In this document: positions 7,643 to 14,923 of the stretch, in pieces | How positions within the stretch are numbered: the first letter of the stretch is position 1 | Layout of the letters: each line of letters opens with the position of its first letter | DNA from: an uncultured Comamonadaceae bacterium | GTDB lineage: Bacteria; Pseudomonadota; Gammaproteobacteria; Burkholderiales; Burkholderiaceae_C | DNA length: 14,961 nucleotides | Assembly: GCA_937893415.1 (NCBI GenBank) | Contig: CALBWZ010000255.1 | Span: 1-14,961 of the forward strand | Direction of reading: 5' to 3' | Program-made: the position numbers and the translations under genes | Notes under the pieces: model-generated | What the model was told of the DNA's origin: nothing | Seen by the model: only the letters and a program-made list of their open reading frames with translations | The model's database searches: none

Positions 7643-8331
7643 GTGCGTGGTTGGACATGTCACATGTGCAGGCAGGCTATGGACCTGTGCAGGTATTGTT
7701 TGACGTGAACTTGACGTTGGAGGCCGGCGAGGTGCTGGCGCTGATGGGGCGCAACGGCATGGGTAAAACCACGGCTGTTAAAGCACTGATGCACCTGATT
7801 GCACCCACTGGCGGGCGCATCACCTGGCAAGGACGTGACCTCGCCAACTTACCAACCCATGTGGTGGCTCAATTGGGCTTGGGTTTGGTGCCTGAGGGCA
7901 GGCGCTGCTTTCCAAACCTAACGGTTTTAGAAAATCTCAGCATGGCCGCCAAGCCCGGCCATTGGGACTTACCCCGTGTGTACGAATTGTTCCCGAGGCT
8001 TGAACAGCGTCTTGGACAGTCAGCCAACACCTTGTCTGGCGGTGAGCAGCAAATGCTGGCCATCGCCCGTGCGCTGATGACCAATCCGAGGTTGCTAATT
8101 TTGGATGAAGCCACAGAAGGCTTGGCCCCCGTTGTGCGGCAAGAAATATGGCGCGCTATTGCGGCTTTGCGCATCAGCGGGCTGTCGATTGTGGTGGTTG
8201 ACAAGTCACTCAAAGAGCTGCGCGGGGTGGCTGATAAAGCCGTTATTTTAGAAAAAGGGGCCACGGTGTGGAGTGGGCCTCTAGACAGCTTAAGCGCACA
8301 CGATGCGGCGCGCTTATTGGGCGTGCATTAA
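7639..8331 (+). CDS. livF: Liv-type ABC transporter ATPase 2 (LivF-like)
   Basis: A 230-residue cytoplasmic ATPase, partner of the preceding one. Walker A is GRNGMGKTT (37-45), the LivF pattern LGLVPEGRRCFPNLTVLENL follows, the signature is LSGGEQQMLAIARAL, and Walker B is LLILDEATEGLAP. The switch region reads VVVDKSLKEL where typical LivF proteins have VEQN, so the usual glutamate-glutamine pair is Asp-Lys. Last gene of this operon. Its 3' end overlaps the 3' end of the convergent hydrolase gene by 18 bp, leaving no room for a separate terminator between them. Confidence 0.92.
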   Translation: MSAWLDMSHVQAGYGPVQVLFDVNLTLEAGEVLALMGRNGMGKTTAVKALMHLIAPTGGRITWQGRDLANLPTHVVAQLGLGLVPEGRRCFPNLTVLENLSMAAKPGHWDLPRVYELFPRLEQRLGQSANTLSGGEQQMLAIARALMTNPRLLILDEATEGLAPVVRQEIWRAIAALRISGLSIVVVDKSLKELRGVADKAVILEKGATVWSGPLDSLSAHDAARLLGVH

Positions 8332-9195
8332 GTGCGACAACACCAACTGGTGTAGGCGGTGTGTCGGTGTGGTTAGGGCGTCCAGCACTGTGAAGTGGTT
8401 GAGCCCTTCATAGGCTTCGCAAACGGGCACATGCTGTGTACCCCATGCGCTTTGCATCAAGGTGTTTTGACGCACAAATTCCTCGCTTTCTTGTCCGCCC
8501 ACCACGCAGCTGAGCTGTGCGCCGTTCAAGGCCGATGGTGGCAAATTCGCCGGGCTTAGACGTGCGACTTGTGCGGTGGTGAGTTGCAAGTCTTGTTGCA
8601 GGTAAGTTGTTCGCATGATGGGCGCCAAGTCGTATAAGCCAGAAATCGCAACCGCCCCGCTGACCAGCTGTGGCGGCAAGTCCACTCCCACCGTTGGCCA
8701 CAAGGTGTTGACCAGCATGGCCGCCAAATGCCCGCCCGCCGAGTGGCCAACCACTGTGATGCGGGTGGGGTCTGCGCCATAGCGTTCAATATTGCGGTAC
8801 ACCCAGGCCAAGGCTTGTGTCAGCGACAGCGCAATGTCTTCTATGCTCGCCTGCGGGCACAGTGGGTAACTGGGCACCACCACGCAAGCGCCGGCGCTGA
8901 CAAGCGCTGGCGCAATAAAGCTGTGATCGTCTTTGCTTAAAGCACGCCAATAACCGCCGTGAATAAACACAAGCACCGGCGCCAACGCGCCGTTTGTTGC
9001 TGCTGGAAACACATCAAGTACCTCGCGCGGGTGTAGGCCGTAAGTCACGCCGCTGTGGTGGCTTAGCTGCTCTCTTGCCAACTGAGAGCGGGACTGCCAG
9101 CCTTGCAAAATGGCTGGCGCGTTGACCACGCGAAGTCGGTTGTTGTACTGCGCGTTTAAGTACGCGGGAGACATGCGTGGTGTGTTCATGGTCAT
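8314..9195 (-). CDS. Alpha/beta hydrolase, kynurenine-formamidase-like
   Basis: A 293-residue cytoplasmic alpha/beta hydrolase. It carries the oxyanion-hole motif HGGYWRAL (79-86), characteristic of arylformamidases and related esterases. The nucleophile elbow is GHSAGG with Ser152; the acidic segment is GGQESEEF (233-240); the histidine is probably His267 in EGLNHF. Arylformamidase converts N-formylkynurenine to kynurenine, the step before kynureninase makes anthranilate, which fits an anthranilate island; a related ester or amide hydrolase is also possible. ATG at 9195 or 9189 (two residues shorter) could be the start; neither has a clear ribosome binding site, and the leader is C-rich. It lies 45 bp downstream of marR on the same strand and is probably co-transcribed with it. 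Confidence 0.82.
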   Translation of the reverse strand: MTMNTPRMSPAYLNAQYNNRLRVVNAPAILQGWQSRSQLAREQLSHHSGVTYGLHPREVLDVFPAATNGALAPVLVFIHGGYWRALSKDDHSFIAPALVSAGACVVVPSYPLCPQASIEDIALSLTQALAWVYRNIERYGADPTRITVVGHSAGGHLAAMLVNTLWPTVGVDLPPQLVSGAVAISGLYDLAPIMRTTYLQQDLQLTTAQVARLSPANLPPSALNGAQLSCVVGGQESEEFVRQNTLMQSAWGTQHVPVCEAYEGLNHFTVLDALTTPTHRLHQLVLSHLMHAQ

Positions 9196-9240
9196 GGTTA
9201 TGGCGGGGGCTGGGGCTGGGGGTTTAGATGCGTGTGTGGG

Positions 9241-9762
9241 TTAAGCGCTCAACTGGCTGGCTTTCAGCGTGCCCAGTAGTTTGTACAGCTGCGCGTGTTG
9301 TGCATCAGTGAGCCCGTCAAAGGCTTTAACAATCCACTTTTCATGGGCAGCGGCCATTTTGGCAAACAGCTTGCGTCCCTTGGCGGTGAGGTGAATGTGT
9401 ATCACGCGCCTGTCATGTGCGTTGGCCTCGCGCGCGACCAATCCTTCTGCCACCAATTGGTCTGTAATGGTGGTGATATTGCCCCCAGTGACCATGAGTC
9501 GTTGTGACAAGTCTTTCATTTTCAAACCTTGCGGGTTGCGCTCAAGCTGTGCCATGAGGTCAAACCGCGGCAAGGTCGTTGCAAACTCTTCACGCAATTT
9601 CGAGCGCACATCACGCTCTACCATGGACGAGCAGCTTAACAAGCGCAACCACAAGCGCAAGGCCATGGCATGTTCGCTGTGCGAGCGGGCTTCTAAATCT
9701 AAAGGGATCGCGCCAGAGTCATTCATGTAGGTGTGCATAGGTTGTGTGTTGTAGGCAAACAT
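9241..9762 (-). CDS. MarR-family transcriptional regulator of the aromatic island
   Basis: A 173-residue cytoplasmic dimeric winged-helix regulator. The helix-turn-helix is in LKMKDLSQRLMVTGGNITTITDQLVAEGLV, the wing carries the MarR hallmark DRRVIHIHLTAKGR, and flanking helices form the dimer interface. Such proteins next to aryl-CoA pathways usually repress them and release DNA when an aryl-CoA or aromatic acid binds; that role is inferred here. The start is uncertain: ATG at 9762, 9738 and 9726 are all in frame and none has a good ribosome binding site; the last gives MNDSGAIPLDLEARS. Divergent from the monooxygenase gene, with candidate operators between them, suggesting autoregulation. 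Confidence 0.9.
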   Translation of the reverse strand: MFAYNTQPMHTYMNDSGAIPLDLEARSHSEHAMALRLWLRLLSCSSMVERDVRSKLREEFATTLPRFDLMAQLERNPQGLKMKDLSQRLMVTGGNITTITDQLVAEGLVAREANAHDRRVIHIHLTAKGRKLFAKMAAAHEKWIVKAFDGLTDAQHAQLYKLLGTLKASQLSA

Positions 9763-9767
9763 TTTTT

Positions 9768-9782
9768 ATTGCATGTTGCAAT
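9768..9782. promoter_or_regulatory. Palindrome ATTGCA-TGT-TGCAAT near marR start
   Basis: Perfect 6-bp arms with a 3-bp centre, just upstream of the first marR ATG. The arms resemble the AATGCA/TGCATT core of the larger palindrome at 9841-9864. Possible regulator site; the match is short. Confidence 0.35.
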
Positions 9783-9811
9783 GCGTCATTGCCCTATTGC
9801 CACAAAATAAT

Positions 9812-9838
9812 ATTAGTTTAAACTTCAAACAATAATAA
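9812..9838 (+). promoter_or_regulatory. Candidate MarR operator, copy B
   Basis: ATTAGTTTAAACT followed by TCAAACAATAATAA, nearly the same as the element at 1843-1868. The core GTTTAAA-C-TTCAAAC is an imperfect palindrome (6 of 7 pairs) with a 1-bp centre, compared with no centre in copy A. It lies between marR and the monooxygenase operon, where a MarR repressor could control both. Confidence 0.6.
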
Positions 9839-9840
9839 TG

Positions 9841-9864
9841 AAACAATGCAGTTGTGCATTGTTT
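9841..9864. promoter_or_regulatory. Perfect 10-bp inverted repeat upstream of the monooxygenase gene
   Basis: Arms AAACAATGCA and TGCATTGTTT separated by GTTG. It begins directly after operator copy B and ends 29 bp before the monooxygenase ATG. It could be a second regulator site or, if transcribed, an RNA hairpin. No T-run follows, so it is not a standard terminator. Confidence 0.5.
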
Positions 9865-9893
9865 AAGTGAATTATATTTTATGAGGCAATTGC

Positions 9894-12224
9894 ATGAACA
9901 TCGTCTGTATAGGTGGCGGCCCAGCTGGTTTATATTTTGGTGCCTTGATGAAAAAGCGCAACCCTAGCCACACAGTCCGCGTGGTGGAGCGCAACAAGGC
10001 CTACGATACATTTGGCTGGGGCGTGGTCTTGTCTGACGCCACCATGGAGAACATGCGTCAGTGGGACGGTAAAACGGCTGCCGACATTGAGCAGGCTTTC
10101 AACCATTGGGATGATATTGAATTGCTGTTCAAGGGGCGAACCATTCGTTCTGGCGGGCATGGTTTTGTGGGTATTGGACGCAAACGCTTGCTGAATATTT
10201 TGCAAGCGCGCTGCGAAGAGTTGGGCGTAGATCTTATTTTTGAAGCAGACGTCAACTCAGACCTTGACTTCGATGATGCCGATCTAATCATTGCCAGCGA
10301 TGGGGTTAATTCAAAAATAAGAACGCGTTACCAAGACGTCTTCAAACCAGACATTGTGGTGCGTCCCAACCGTTTTATTTGGTTAGGGACTCACAAGCTA
10401 TACGACGCATTCACATTTGATTTCCATCAAACTGAGCACGGTTGGTTTCAAGCGCACATTTACAAGTTTGACACCACCACCACCACATTTATTGTGGAGT
10501 GCCCTGAGTCGGTGTGGCTGGCGCATGGCTTGGACGTCATGAGCCAGGATGAGTCAATTGCATTTTGTGAGCATATCTTTGCGGCCACCTTAGCGGGCCA
10601 CACGTTGATGACCAATGCGCGGCATTTACGTGGTTCGGCTTGGGTCAATTTTCAGCGTGTGGCTTGCGAGCAGTGGTCATTACAAAACACCAATGGTGCG
10701 CATGTGGTTCTCATGGGTGACGCTGTGCACACGGCTCATTTTGCGATCGGTTCTGGGACCAAGTTGGCCATTGAAGACGCCATAGAGCTGACCCGACAAT
10801 TCGACCTACTTGGCGACGACCCGGCGAATCTGCCTGAGGTGTTGGGGACTTATCAAGCGTTGCGTCGGGTTGAAACCTTAAAGCTTCAAAACGCGGCTTG
10901 GAACGCCATGGAGTGGTTTGAAGTGTGCGGTGAGCGCTACTGCGACCAGCTAGAACCAGAACAATTTATGTACGCGATGCTCACACGCAGTCAGCGCATC
11001 AGTCACGAAAATCTGCGTTTGCGTGACCCGAAGTGGTTAGAAGGTTATGAGCGATGGTTCGCTCAGAAAAGTGGCCTGACCTTGCCAGCGCCAGCAGTTG
11101 GCAAACCCACGCCACCCATGTTTACCCCGTACAAAGTACGCGACTTGGTGCTGCACAACCGCATTGTGGTCTCACCCATGGCGCAGTACAGCGCCGTTGA
11201 TGGCGTGGTGGGGGACTACCACTTGGTGCACTTGGGCGCACGTGCCATGGGCGGCGCAGCGTTGGTGTTTGCTGAAATGACATGCGTCAGCGATGTAGGG
11301 CGTATCACACCTGGTTGCCCAGGTCTTTATACCGGTGAACAAGGGCAAGCTTGGCAGCGCGTGGTGGCATGGGTGCACAACAACAGCAGCGCCAAAATTG
11401 CTATCCAGCTTGGCCATGCGGGTGCCAAAGGGTCAACGTGTGCGGCCTGGGACGGCATGGATCAACCATTGCCTGACGGCAATTGGCCACTGGTGTCGGC
11501 CTCCCCACAAACCTACATGGAAGGTGTCAGTGACACGTCACAGGCCATGACGCGCCAAGACATGGACTTGGTCACCCAGCAATTTGTTGTGGCGACCCGT
11601 CGTGCCCACGATGCGGGCTTTGATTGGCTAGAGTTGCATTGTGCCCACGGCTATTTGCTGTCTAGCTTTATATCGCCGCTGACCAACCACCGCAGGGATG
11701 CTTATGGCGGCAGCCTTGACAACCGCTTGCGTTACCCGCTGGAAGTGTTCAGCGCCGTGCGCAAGGCGTGGCCAAATCACAAGCCCATGTCGGTGCGTAT
11801 ATCGGCACACGACTGGGTCGCTGGTGGCATCACACCTGCTGATGCAGTTGAGATTGCCAAGGCGTTTAAGGCCGCTGGTGTCGACATGATCGACTGCTCA
11901 TCTGGGCAGGTGAGCAAGCAGGAAAAACCGGTTTATGGACGGATGTTCCAAACGCCATTTGCAGACCGTATTCGGCAAGAAGCCGGTATTGCGACAATTG
12001 CGGTGGGCGCAATTAGTGAGGCCGACCATGCCAACAGCATATTGGGCGCTGGACGTGCCGACCTGTGCGCTGTGGCACGCCCGCATTTGGCCAATCCATC
12101 TTGGACATTGACAGAGGCGGCCAAAATTGGCTACACCGTACAAGCGTGGCCCAAACAATATGTATCTGCCAAACGCCAGATGGAAAGCATCTTCGATAGA
12201 GAGCGTCAACAGGCCAAGACCTGA
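9894..12224 (+). CDS. abmA: 2-aminobenzoyl-CoA monooxygenase/reductase (FAD monooxygenase fused to Old Yellow Enzyme)
   Basis: A 776-residue cytoplasmic fusion. Residues 1 to about 395 form a class A flavin monooxygenase: GGGPAG (7-12) binds FAD, ASDGVNS carries the Asp136-Gly137 motif, and GDAVHTAHF (from Gly275) is the second FAD motif. Residues from 409 to about 770 form an Old-Yellow-Enzyme-type FMN barrel: [46 protein letters not shown] (from His585) and AYGGSLDNR (603-611). This order matches the Azoarcus evansii enzyme, which hydroxylates 2-aminobenzoyl-CoA and then reduces the ring to 2-amino-5-oxocyclohex-1-ene-carbonyl-CoA. Single-domain relatives are salicylyl-CoA 5-hydroxylases, so a salicylyl-CoA substrate is the main alternative. 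GAGG 7 bp upstream supports the ATG. First gene of the second operon, divergent from marR. Confidence 0.9.
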   Translation: MNIVCIGGGPAGLYFGALMKKRNPSHTVRVVERNKAYDTFGWGVVLSDATMENMRQWDGKTAADIEQAFNHWDDIELLFKGRTIRSGGHGFVGIGRKRLLNILQARCEELGVDLIFEADVNSDLDFDDADLIIASDGVNSKIRTRYQDVFKPDIVVRPNRFIWLGTHKLYDAFTFDFHQTEHGWFQAHIYKFDTTTTTFIVECPESVWLAHGLDVMSQDESIAFCEHIFAATLAGHTLMTNARHLRGSAWVNFQRVACEQWSLQNTNGAHVVLMGDAVHTAHFAIGSGTKLAIEDAIELTRQFDLLGDDPANLPEVLGTYQALRRVETLKLQNAAWNAMEWFEVCGERYCDQLEPEQFMYAMLTRSQRISHENLRLRDPKWLEGYERWFAQKSGLTLPAPAVGKPTPPMFTPYKVRDLVLHNRIVVSPMAQYSAVDGVVGDYHLVHLGARAMGGAALVFAEMTCVSDVGRITPGCPGLYTGEQGQAWQRVVAWVHNNSSAKIAIQLGHAGAKGSTCAAWDGMDQPLPDGNWPLVSASPQTYMEGVSDTSQAMTRQDMDLVTQQFVVATRRAHDAGFDWLELHCAHGYLLSSFISPLTNHRRDAYGGSLDNRLRYPLEVFSAVRKAWPNHKPMSVRISAHDWVAGGITPADAVEIAKAFKAAGVDMIDCSSGQVSKQEKPVYGRMFQTPFADRIRQEAGIATIAVGAISEADHANSILGAGRADLCAVARPHLANPSWTLTEAAKIGYTVQAWPKQYVSAKRQMESIFDRERQQAKT

Positions 12225-12254
12225 ACGAGTGATCTGAACGTCAGCCGTCAGTCG

Positions 12255-12294
12255 CAACACCAACACCAACACCAACATCAACATCAACATCAAC
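12255..12294 (+). repeat. Hexanucleotide tandem repeat (CAACAC x3, CAACAT x3)
   Basis: Six 6-bp units, three CAACAC then three CAACAT, plus a final CAAC, in the 81-bp gap between the monooxygenase and the crotonase genes. It ends 11 bp before the crotonase ATG, immediately before the purine stretch GAGA that is its likely ribosome binding site. Being non-coding and made of 6-bp units, copy-number change would alter the spacing between genes but no reading frame. Confidence 0.9.
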
Positions 12295-12305
12295 GAGATC
12301 AGGCC

Positions 12306-13175
12306 ATGAGCACATCTACCCACAACGCCGACCACATGCCAGCGACACTTGCTGAAGGCAATCAGGTGCTACTGGCCGACTACCAAGCGCAACACTTTGT
12401 ATGGGCTGTTGACCATGGCGTGGCGACCATCACACTGAACCGCGCTGAGCGTAAAAATCCCATGACGTTCGACAGCTATGCAGAACTGCGTGATCTGTTT
12501 ACCAAGCTCAAATGGGCGACCGATGTGCACGCTGTGGTGGTGTGCGGTGCCGGGGGAAATTTCAGCTCAGGCGGTGATGTGCACGAGATTATTGGCCCGT
12601 TGATACAACTTAAGATGCCTGCGTTGCTGGCCTTCACGCGCATGACTGGCGATGTGGTGAAAGCCATGCGCGCGTGCCCGCAACCCATCGTGGCCGCCAT
12701 TGATGGTATTTGTGCCGGCGCGGGTGCCATAGTGGCCATGGCGAGTGACATGCGGTTTGGTACAGCACGCAGTAAAACGGCCTTCTTGTTTAACCGTGTT
12801 GGATTAGCGGGGTGTGACATGGGCGCTTGCGCCATATTGCCCCGCATTATTGGCCAGGGCCGCGCGAGTGAGTTGCTGTTTACGGGGCGCAGTCTAGGTG
12901 GTGAAGAGGCCTTTCAATGGGGCCTGTTCAACCGTCTTTGCCCGCCAGAGGATGTGCTGGCACAGGCACAAGCCTTGGCCAACGACATTGCCAGCGGCCC
13001 CCACTTTGCCAATGGCATCACCAAAACCATGTTGCACCAAGAATGGGCCATGACCATAGAGCAGGCCATAGAGGCAGAGGCTCAAGCGCAGGCTATTTGC
13101 ATGATGACTGAAGACTTTAACCGGGCCTACCAAGCGTTTGCCAGCAAGCAACAACCAGTGTTTAAAGGAAACTAG
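12306..13175 (+). CDS. Crotonase-superfamily protein, possible ring-opening or hydration step
   Basis: A 289-residue enoyl-CoA hydratase/isomerase-superfamily protein; such proteins form trimers or hexamers and stabilise a thioester enolate. The oxyanion hole is formed by FSSGGD (86-91) and GICAGAG (134-140). The two glutamates of true enoyl-CoA hydratase (E144 and E164 in rat) are not seen: the matching places read GAGAIVA and LFNRVG. An aspartate, Asp171 in GCDMGA, lies where dienoyl-CoA isomerases keep a catalytic aspartate. So simple hydration is doubtful; a hydrolytic C-C cleavage (as in BadI), isomerisation or hydration by another residue are possible. N-terminal 25-30 residues precede the usual domain start. 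GAGA lies 7 bp before the ATG. The dehydrogenase gene follows after 4 bp. Confidence 0.85.
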   Translation: MSTSTHNADHMPATLAEGNQVLLADYQAQHFVWAVDHGVATITLNRAERKNPMTFDSYAELRDLFTKLKWATDVHAVVVCGAGGNFSSGGDVHEIIGPLIQLKMPALLAFTRMTGDVVKAMRACPQPIVAAIDGICAGAGAIVAMASDMRFGTARSKTAFLFNRVGLAGCDMGACAILPRIIGQGRASELLFTGRSLGGEEAFQWGLFNRLCPPEDVLAQAQALANDIASGPHFANGITKTMLHQEWAMTIEQAIEAEAQAQAICMMTEDFNRAYQAFASKQQPVFKGN

Positions 13176-13179
13176 TGTT

Positions 13180-14337
13180 ATGAACAACGCGCACCTACAG
13201 TGGCCGTTTTTTGAAGACCATCACCGTACGTTGGCTGCGGAGTTAGAGGCGTGGGCCGCAGCCAGTGTGGCCCATATTCACAGCGACGACAACGACGCCG
13301 ATTGCAAACAGTTGGTCAGTCTGTTGGGTGAGGCGGGCTGGTTGCGCCACGCCGTCGCTGGGCAAGCGTTCGGCGGTCGAGGCGAGACAGTGGACACGCG
13401 TACTATTTGTTTGCTGCGCGAGACCTTGGCGCGCCACAACGGTCTGGCCGACTTTGCCTTTGCTATGCAAGGCCTGGGTTCAGGCCCCATTTCTTTAGAC
13501 GGCAGCGACGCACAAAAGAAAGCTTATTTGCCGCGCGTGGCCAGTGGCCAAGCCATTGCCGCTTTTGCGCTGTCTGAGCCCGAAGCAGGTTCTGATGTGG
13601 CGGCCATGTGTTGCGAGGCGACTGTGGACGGCGCTGACTACATACTCAACGGTGAAAAAACATGGATATCAAACGGCGGTATCGCCGACTTTTATGTGGT
13701 GTTTGCACGCACCGGTGAAGCGCCAGGCGCTCGCGGCATATCTGCGTTTATTGTCGACGCCGATACGCCAGGTTTTGAGGTGACACACCGCATTCACGTC
13801 ATCGCGCCTCATCCGCTGGCTACCATTCGATTAACCGACTGCCGTATCGCTGCATCGCAGCGCATTGGCGAGGCAGGTCAGGGCTTCAAGGTGGCCATGC
13901 GCACTTTAGATGTGTTTCGCACCTCGGTGGCCGCTGCGGCCTTGGGCTTTGCCAAGCGTGCGCTGCAAGAAGCCTTGGCGCGTGCCAGCTCGCGCGATAT
14001 GTTTGGTGGCAAGTTGGCTGACTTTCAAATCACCCAGGCCAAGCTGGCTGACATGGCACTGGCCGTAGACAGTTCTAGCCTGCTCACTTACCGGGCCGCG
14101 TGGCAGCGCGACCAAGGGGGCAACGTGACCAAAGAGGCGGCCATGGCCAAATTGGCTGCAACCGAACAAGCACAACAAGTCATCGATGCAGCCGTACAAA
14201 TATGGGGTGGCATGGGTGTGGTCTCGGGTGTGATGGTCGAGCGCCTGTACAGAGAAATTCGGGCCCTGCGGATATACGAAGGGGCCTCTGAAGTGCAGCA
14301 ACTCATCATTGCGCGTGAGTTGCTCAAACATCGATAA
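13180..14337 (+). CDS. Acyl-CoA dehydrogenase
   Basis: A 385-residue FAD-dependent acyl-CoA dehydrogenase that makes a 2,3-double bond in an acyl-CoA; cytoplasmic, normally tetrameric with electrons passed to ETF. Signature [11 protein letters not shown] (129-139), flavin-contact WISNGG (from Trp162), [11 protein letters not shown] near the C-terminus, and the catalytic base Glu367 in [11 protein letters not shown], the position used by short- and medium-chain enzymes. The start is ATG 13180, since AAAGGAA lies about 10 bp upstream and the ECH stop is 4 bp before; an upstream in-frame GTG lies inside the previous gene. In this pathway it could oxidise the ring-opened acyl-CoA (4-oxopimelyl-CoA if the ring is hydrolysed after deamination); that substrate is inferred. 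Confidence 0.9.
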   Translation: MNNAHLQWPFFEDHHRTLAAELEAWAAASVAHIHSDDNDADCKQLVSLLGEAGWLRHAVAGQAFGGRGETVDTRTICLLRETLARHNGLADFAFAMQGLGSGPISLDGSDAQKKAYLPRVASGQAIAAFALSEPEAGSDVAAMCCEATVDGADYILNGEKTWISNGGIADFYVVFARTGEAPGARGISAFIVDADTPGFEVTHRIHVIAPHPLATIRLTDCRIAASQRIGEAGQGFKVAMRTLDVFRTSVAAAALGFAKRALQEALARASSRDMFGGKLADFQITQAKLADMALAVDSSSLLTYRAAWQRDQGGNVTKEAAMAKLAATEQAQQVIDAAVQIWGGMGVVSGVMVERLYREIRALRIYEGASEVQQLIIARELLKHR

Positions 14338-14349
14338 CAAGTTGCAACC

Positions 14350-14829
14350 ATGACTGCACAAGATCATTTCCCCGCGTCAGGACCTGGATCAAAGTCCGTC
14401 TTTGAGTCTGCCTTTCAGCCCATGTTCGAGCACACACTGCTGGTGCATTTTTCTCACTGCGACCCAGCGGGCATGGTTTTTTTCCCGCAGTACTTTGTCA
14501 TGCTCAACAACTGTGTGGAACTGTGGTTTACACAAGGCCTACACATCCCATATGCCCAGCTGGTTGCCAAGCGCAGAGTCGGCTTGCCCACAGTTAACCT
14601 TGTGTCACGCTTTGTCAAGCCGTCTTACATGGGTGAGCGCATCACTTTTGGCTGTGGGCTGAAACGCCTTGGCGCGCGCTCTATCGTCCTCGATGTGCAC
14701 GTCTATGGCGCTGGCGACCACGCCGATGCCCGCGCCGTTTTCGAGCAAACGCTGGTCACCACCTCTTTAGACACGCACCGTTCCATCGCCGTCCCTGAGG
14801 ACATAGTGGCGGCGTTTAAAAAGCCTTGA
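14350..14829 (+). CDS. Hotdog-fold acyl-CoA thioesterase (4-hydroxybenzoyl-CoA thioesterase type)
   Basis: A 159-residue hotdog-fold thioesterase; cytoplasmic, hydrolysing an acyl-CoA to acid and CoA. The family motif is [17 protein letters not shown], in which Asp38 corresponds to the catalytic aspartate of Pseudomonas 4-hydroxybenzoyl-CoA thioesterase. About 25 residues precede the usual domain start; an ATG at 14422 would remove them, and neither start has a strong ribosome binding site. It is the last gene of the operon, 12 bp after the dehydrogenase. It may recover CoA from 2-aminobenzoyl-CoA or another stalled thioester, or act on a product late in the pathway; the sequence does not decide. 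Confidence 0.88.
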   Translation: MTAQDHFPASGPGSKSVFESAFQPMFEHTLLVHFSHCDPAGMVFFPQYFVMLNNCVELWFTQGLHIPYAQLVAKRRVGLPTVNLVSRFVKPSYMGERITFGCGLKRLGARSIVLDVHVYGAGDHADARAVFEQTLVTTSLDTHRSIAVPEDIVAAFKKP

Positions 14830-14875
14830 ACGCAACCCACTCATGTGTGTACCTGTTTTATGGGTGGTGTGCGTT
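14829..14875 (+). terminator. Imperfect hairpin after the last gene, possible transcript end
   Basis: The arm 14829-14844 (starting AACGCAACCCA) can pair with 14860-14875 (ending GTGTGCGTT) over roughly 13-14 positions with a small bulge and a mismatch. It starts at the stop codon of the thioesterase. No T-run follows, so it is not a typical intrinsic terminator; it may be an RNA 3'-end stabiliser or coincidence. Confidence 0.3.
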
Positions 14876-14908
14876 GTCGATGGCGCGTTGCATGGGTGGA
14901 AACCGCAC

Positions 14909-14923
14909 GGTTCTGTCGCAGTA
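14909..14923 (+). repeat. Right copy of the 15-bp inverted repeat bracketing the island
   Basis: GGTTCTGTCGCAGTA, exactly the reverse complement of 1340-1354. It lies 80 bp after the last gene. Beyond it, 38 bases remain in the window, too few to show whether an insertion sequence starts here. Minus-strand frames are open through this tail, but I recognise no protein. Confidence 0.45.

Larger units (their letters stand above)
9763..9893. promoter_or_regulatory. Divergent control region between marR and the monooxygenase gene
   Basis: An AT-rich 131-bp region with three palindromic elements, listed separately: 9768-9782, 9812-9838 and 9841-9864. On the minus strand, TATTAT (complement of 9807-9812) lies 17 bp after TTATTG, a plausible marR promoter with the 9812 element between the two boxes. 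On the plus strand a TATATT (9873-9878) lies near the monooxygenase start, and GAGG (9883-9886) is its ribosome binding site. Promoter boxes are guesses by eye. Confidence 0.6.

Noticed and set aside
11898..12335. A minus-strand frame whose translation contains runs of Met-Leu and Val-Leu
   Set aside because: The pattern is only the reverse translation of the CAACAC/CAACAT repeat and of the antisense of the monooxygenase gene.
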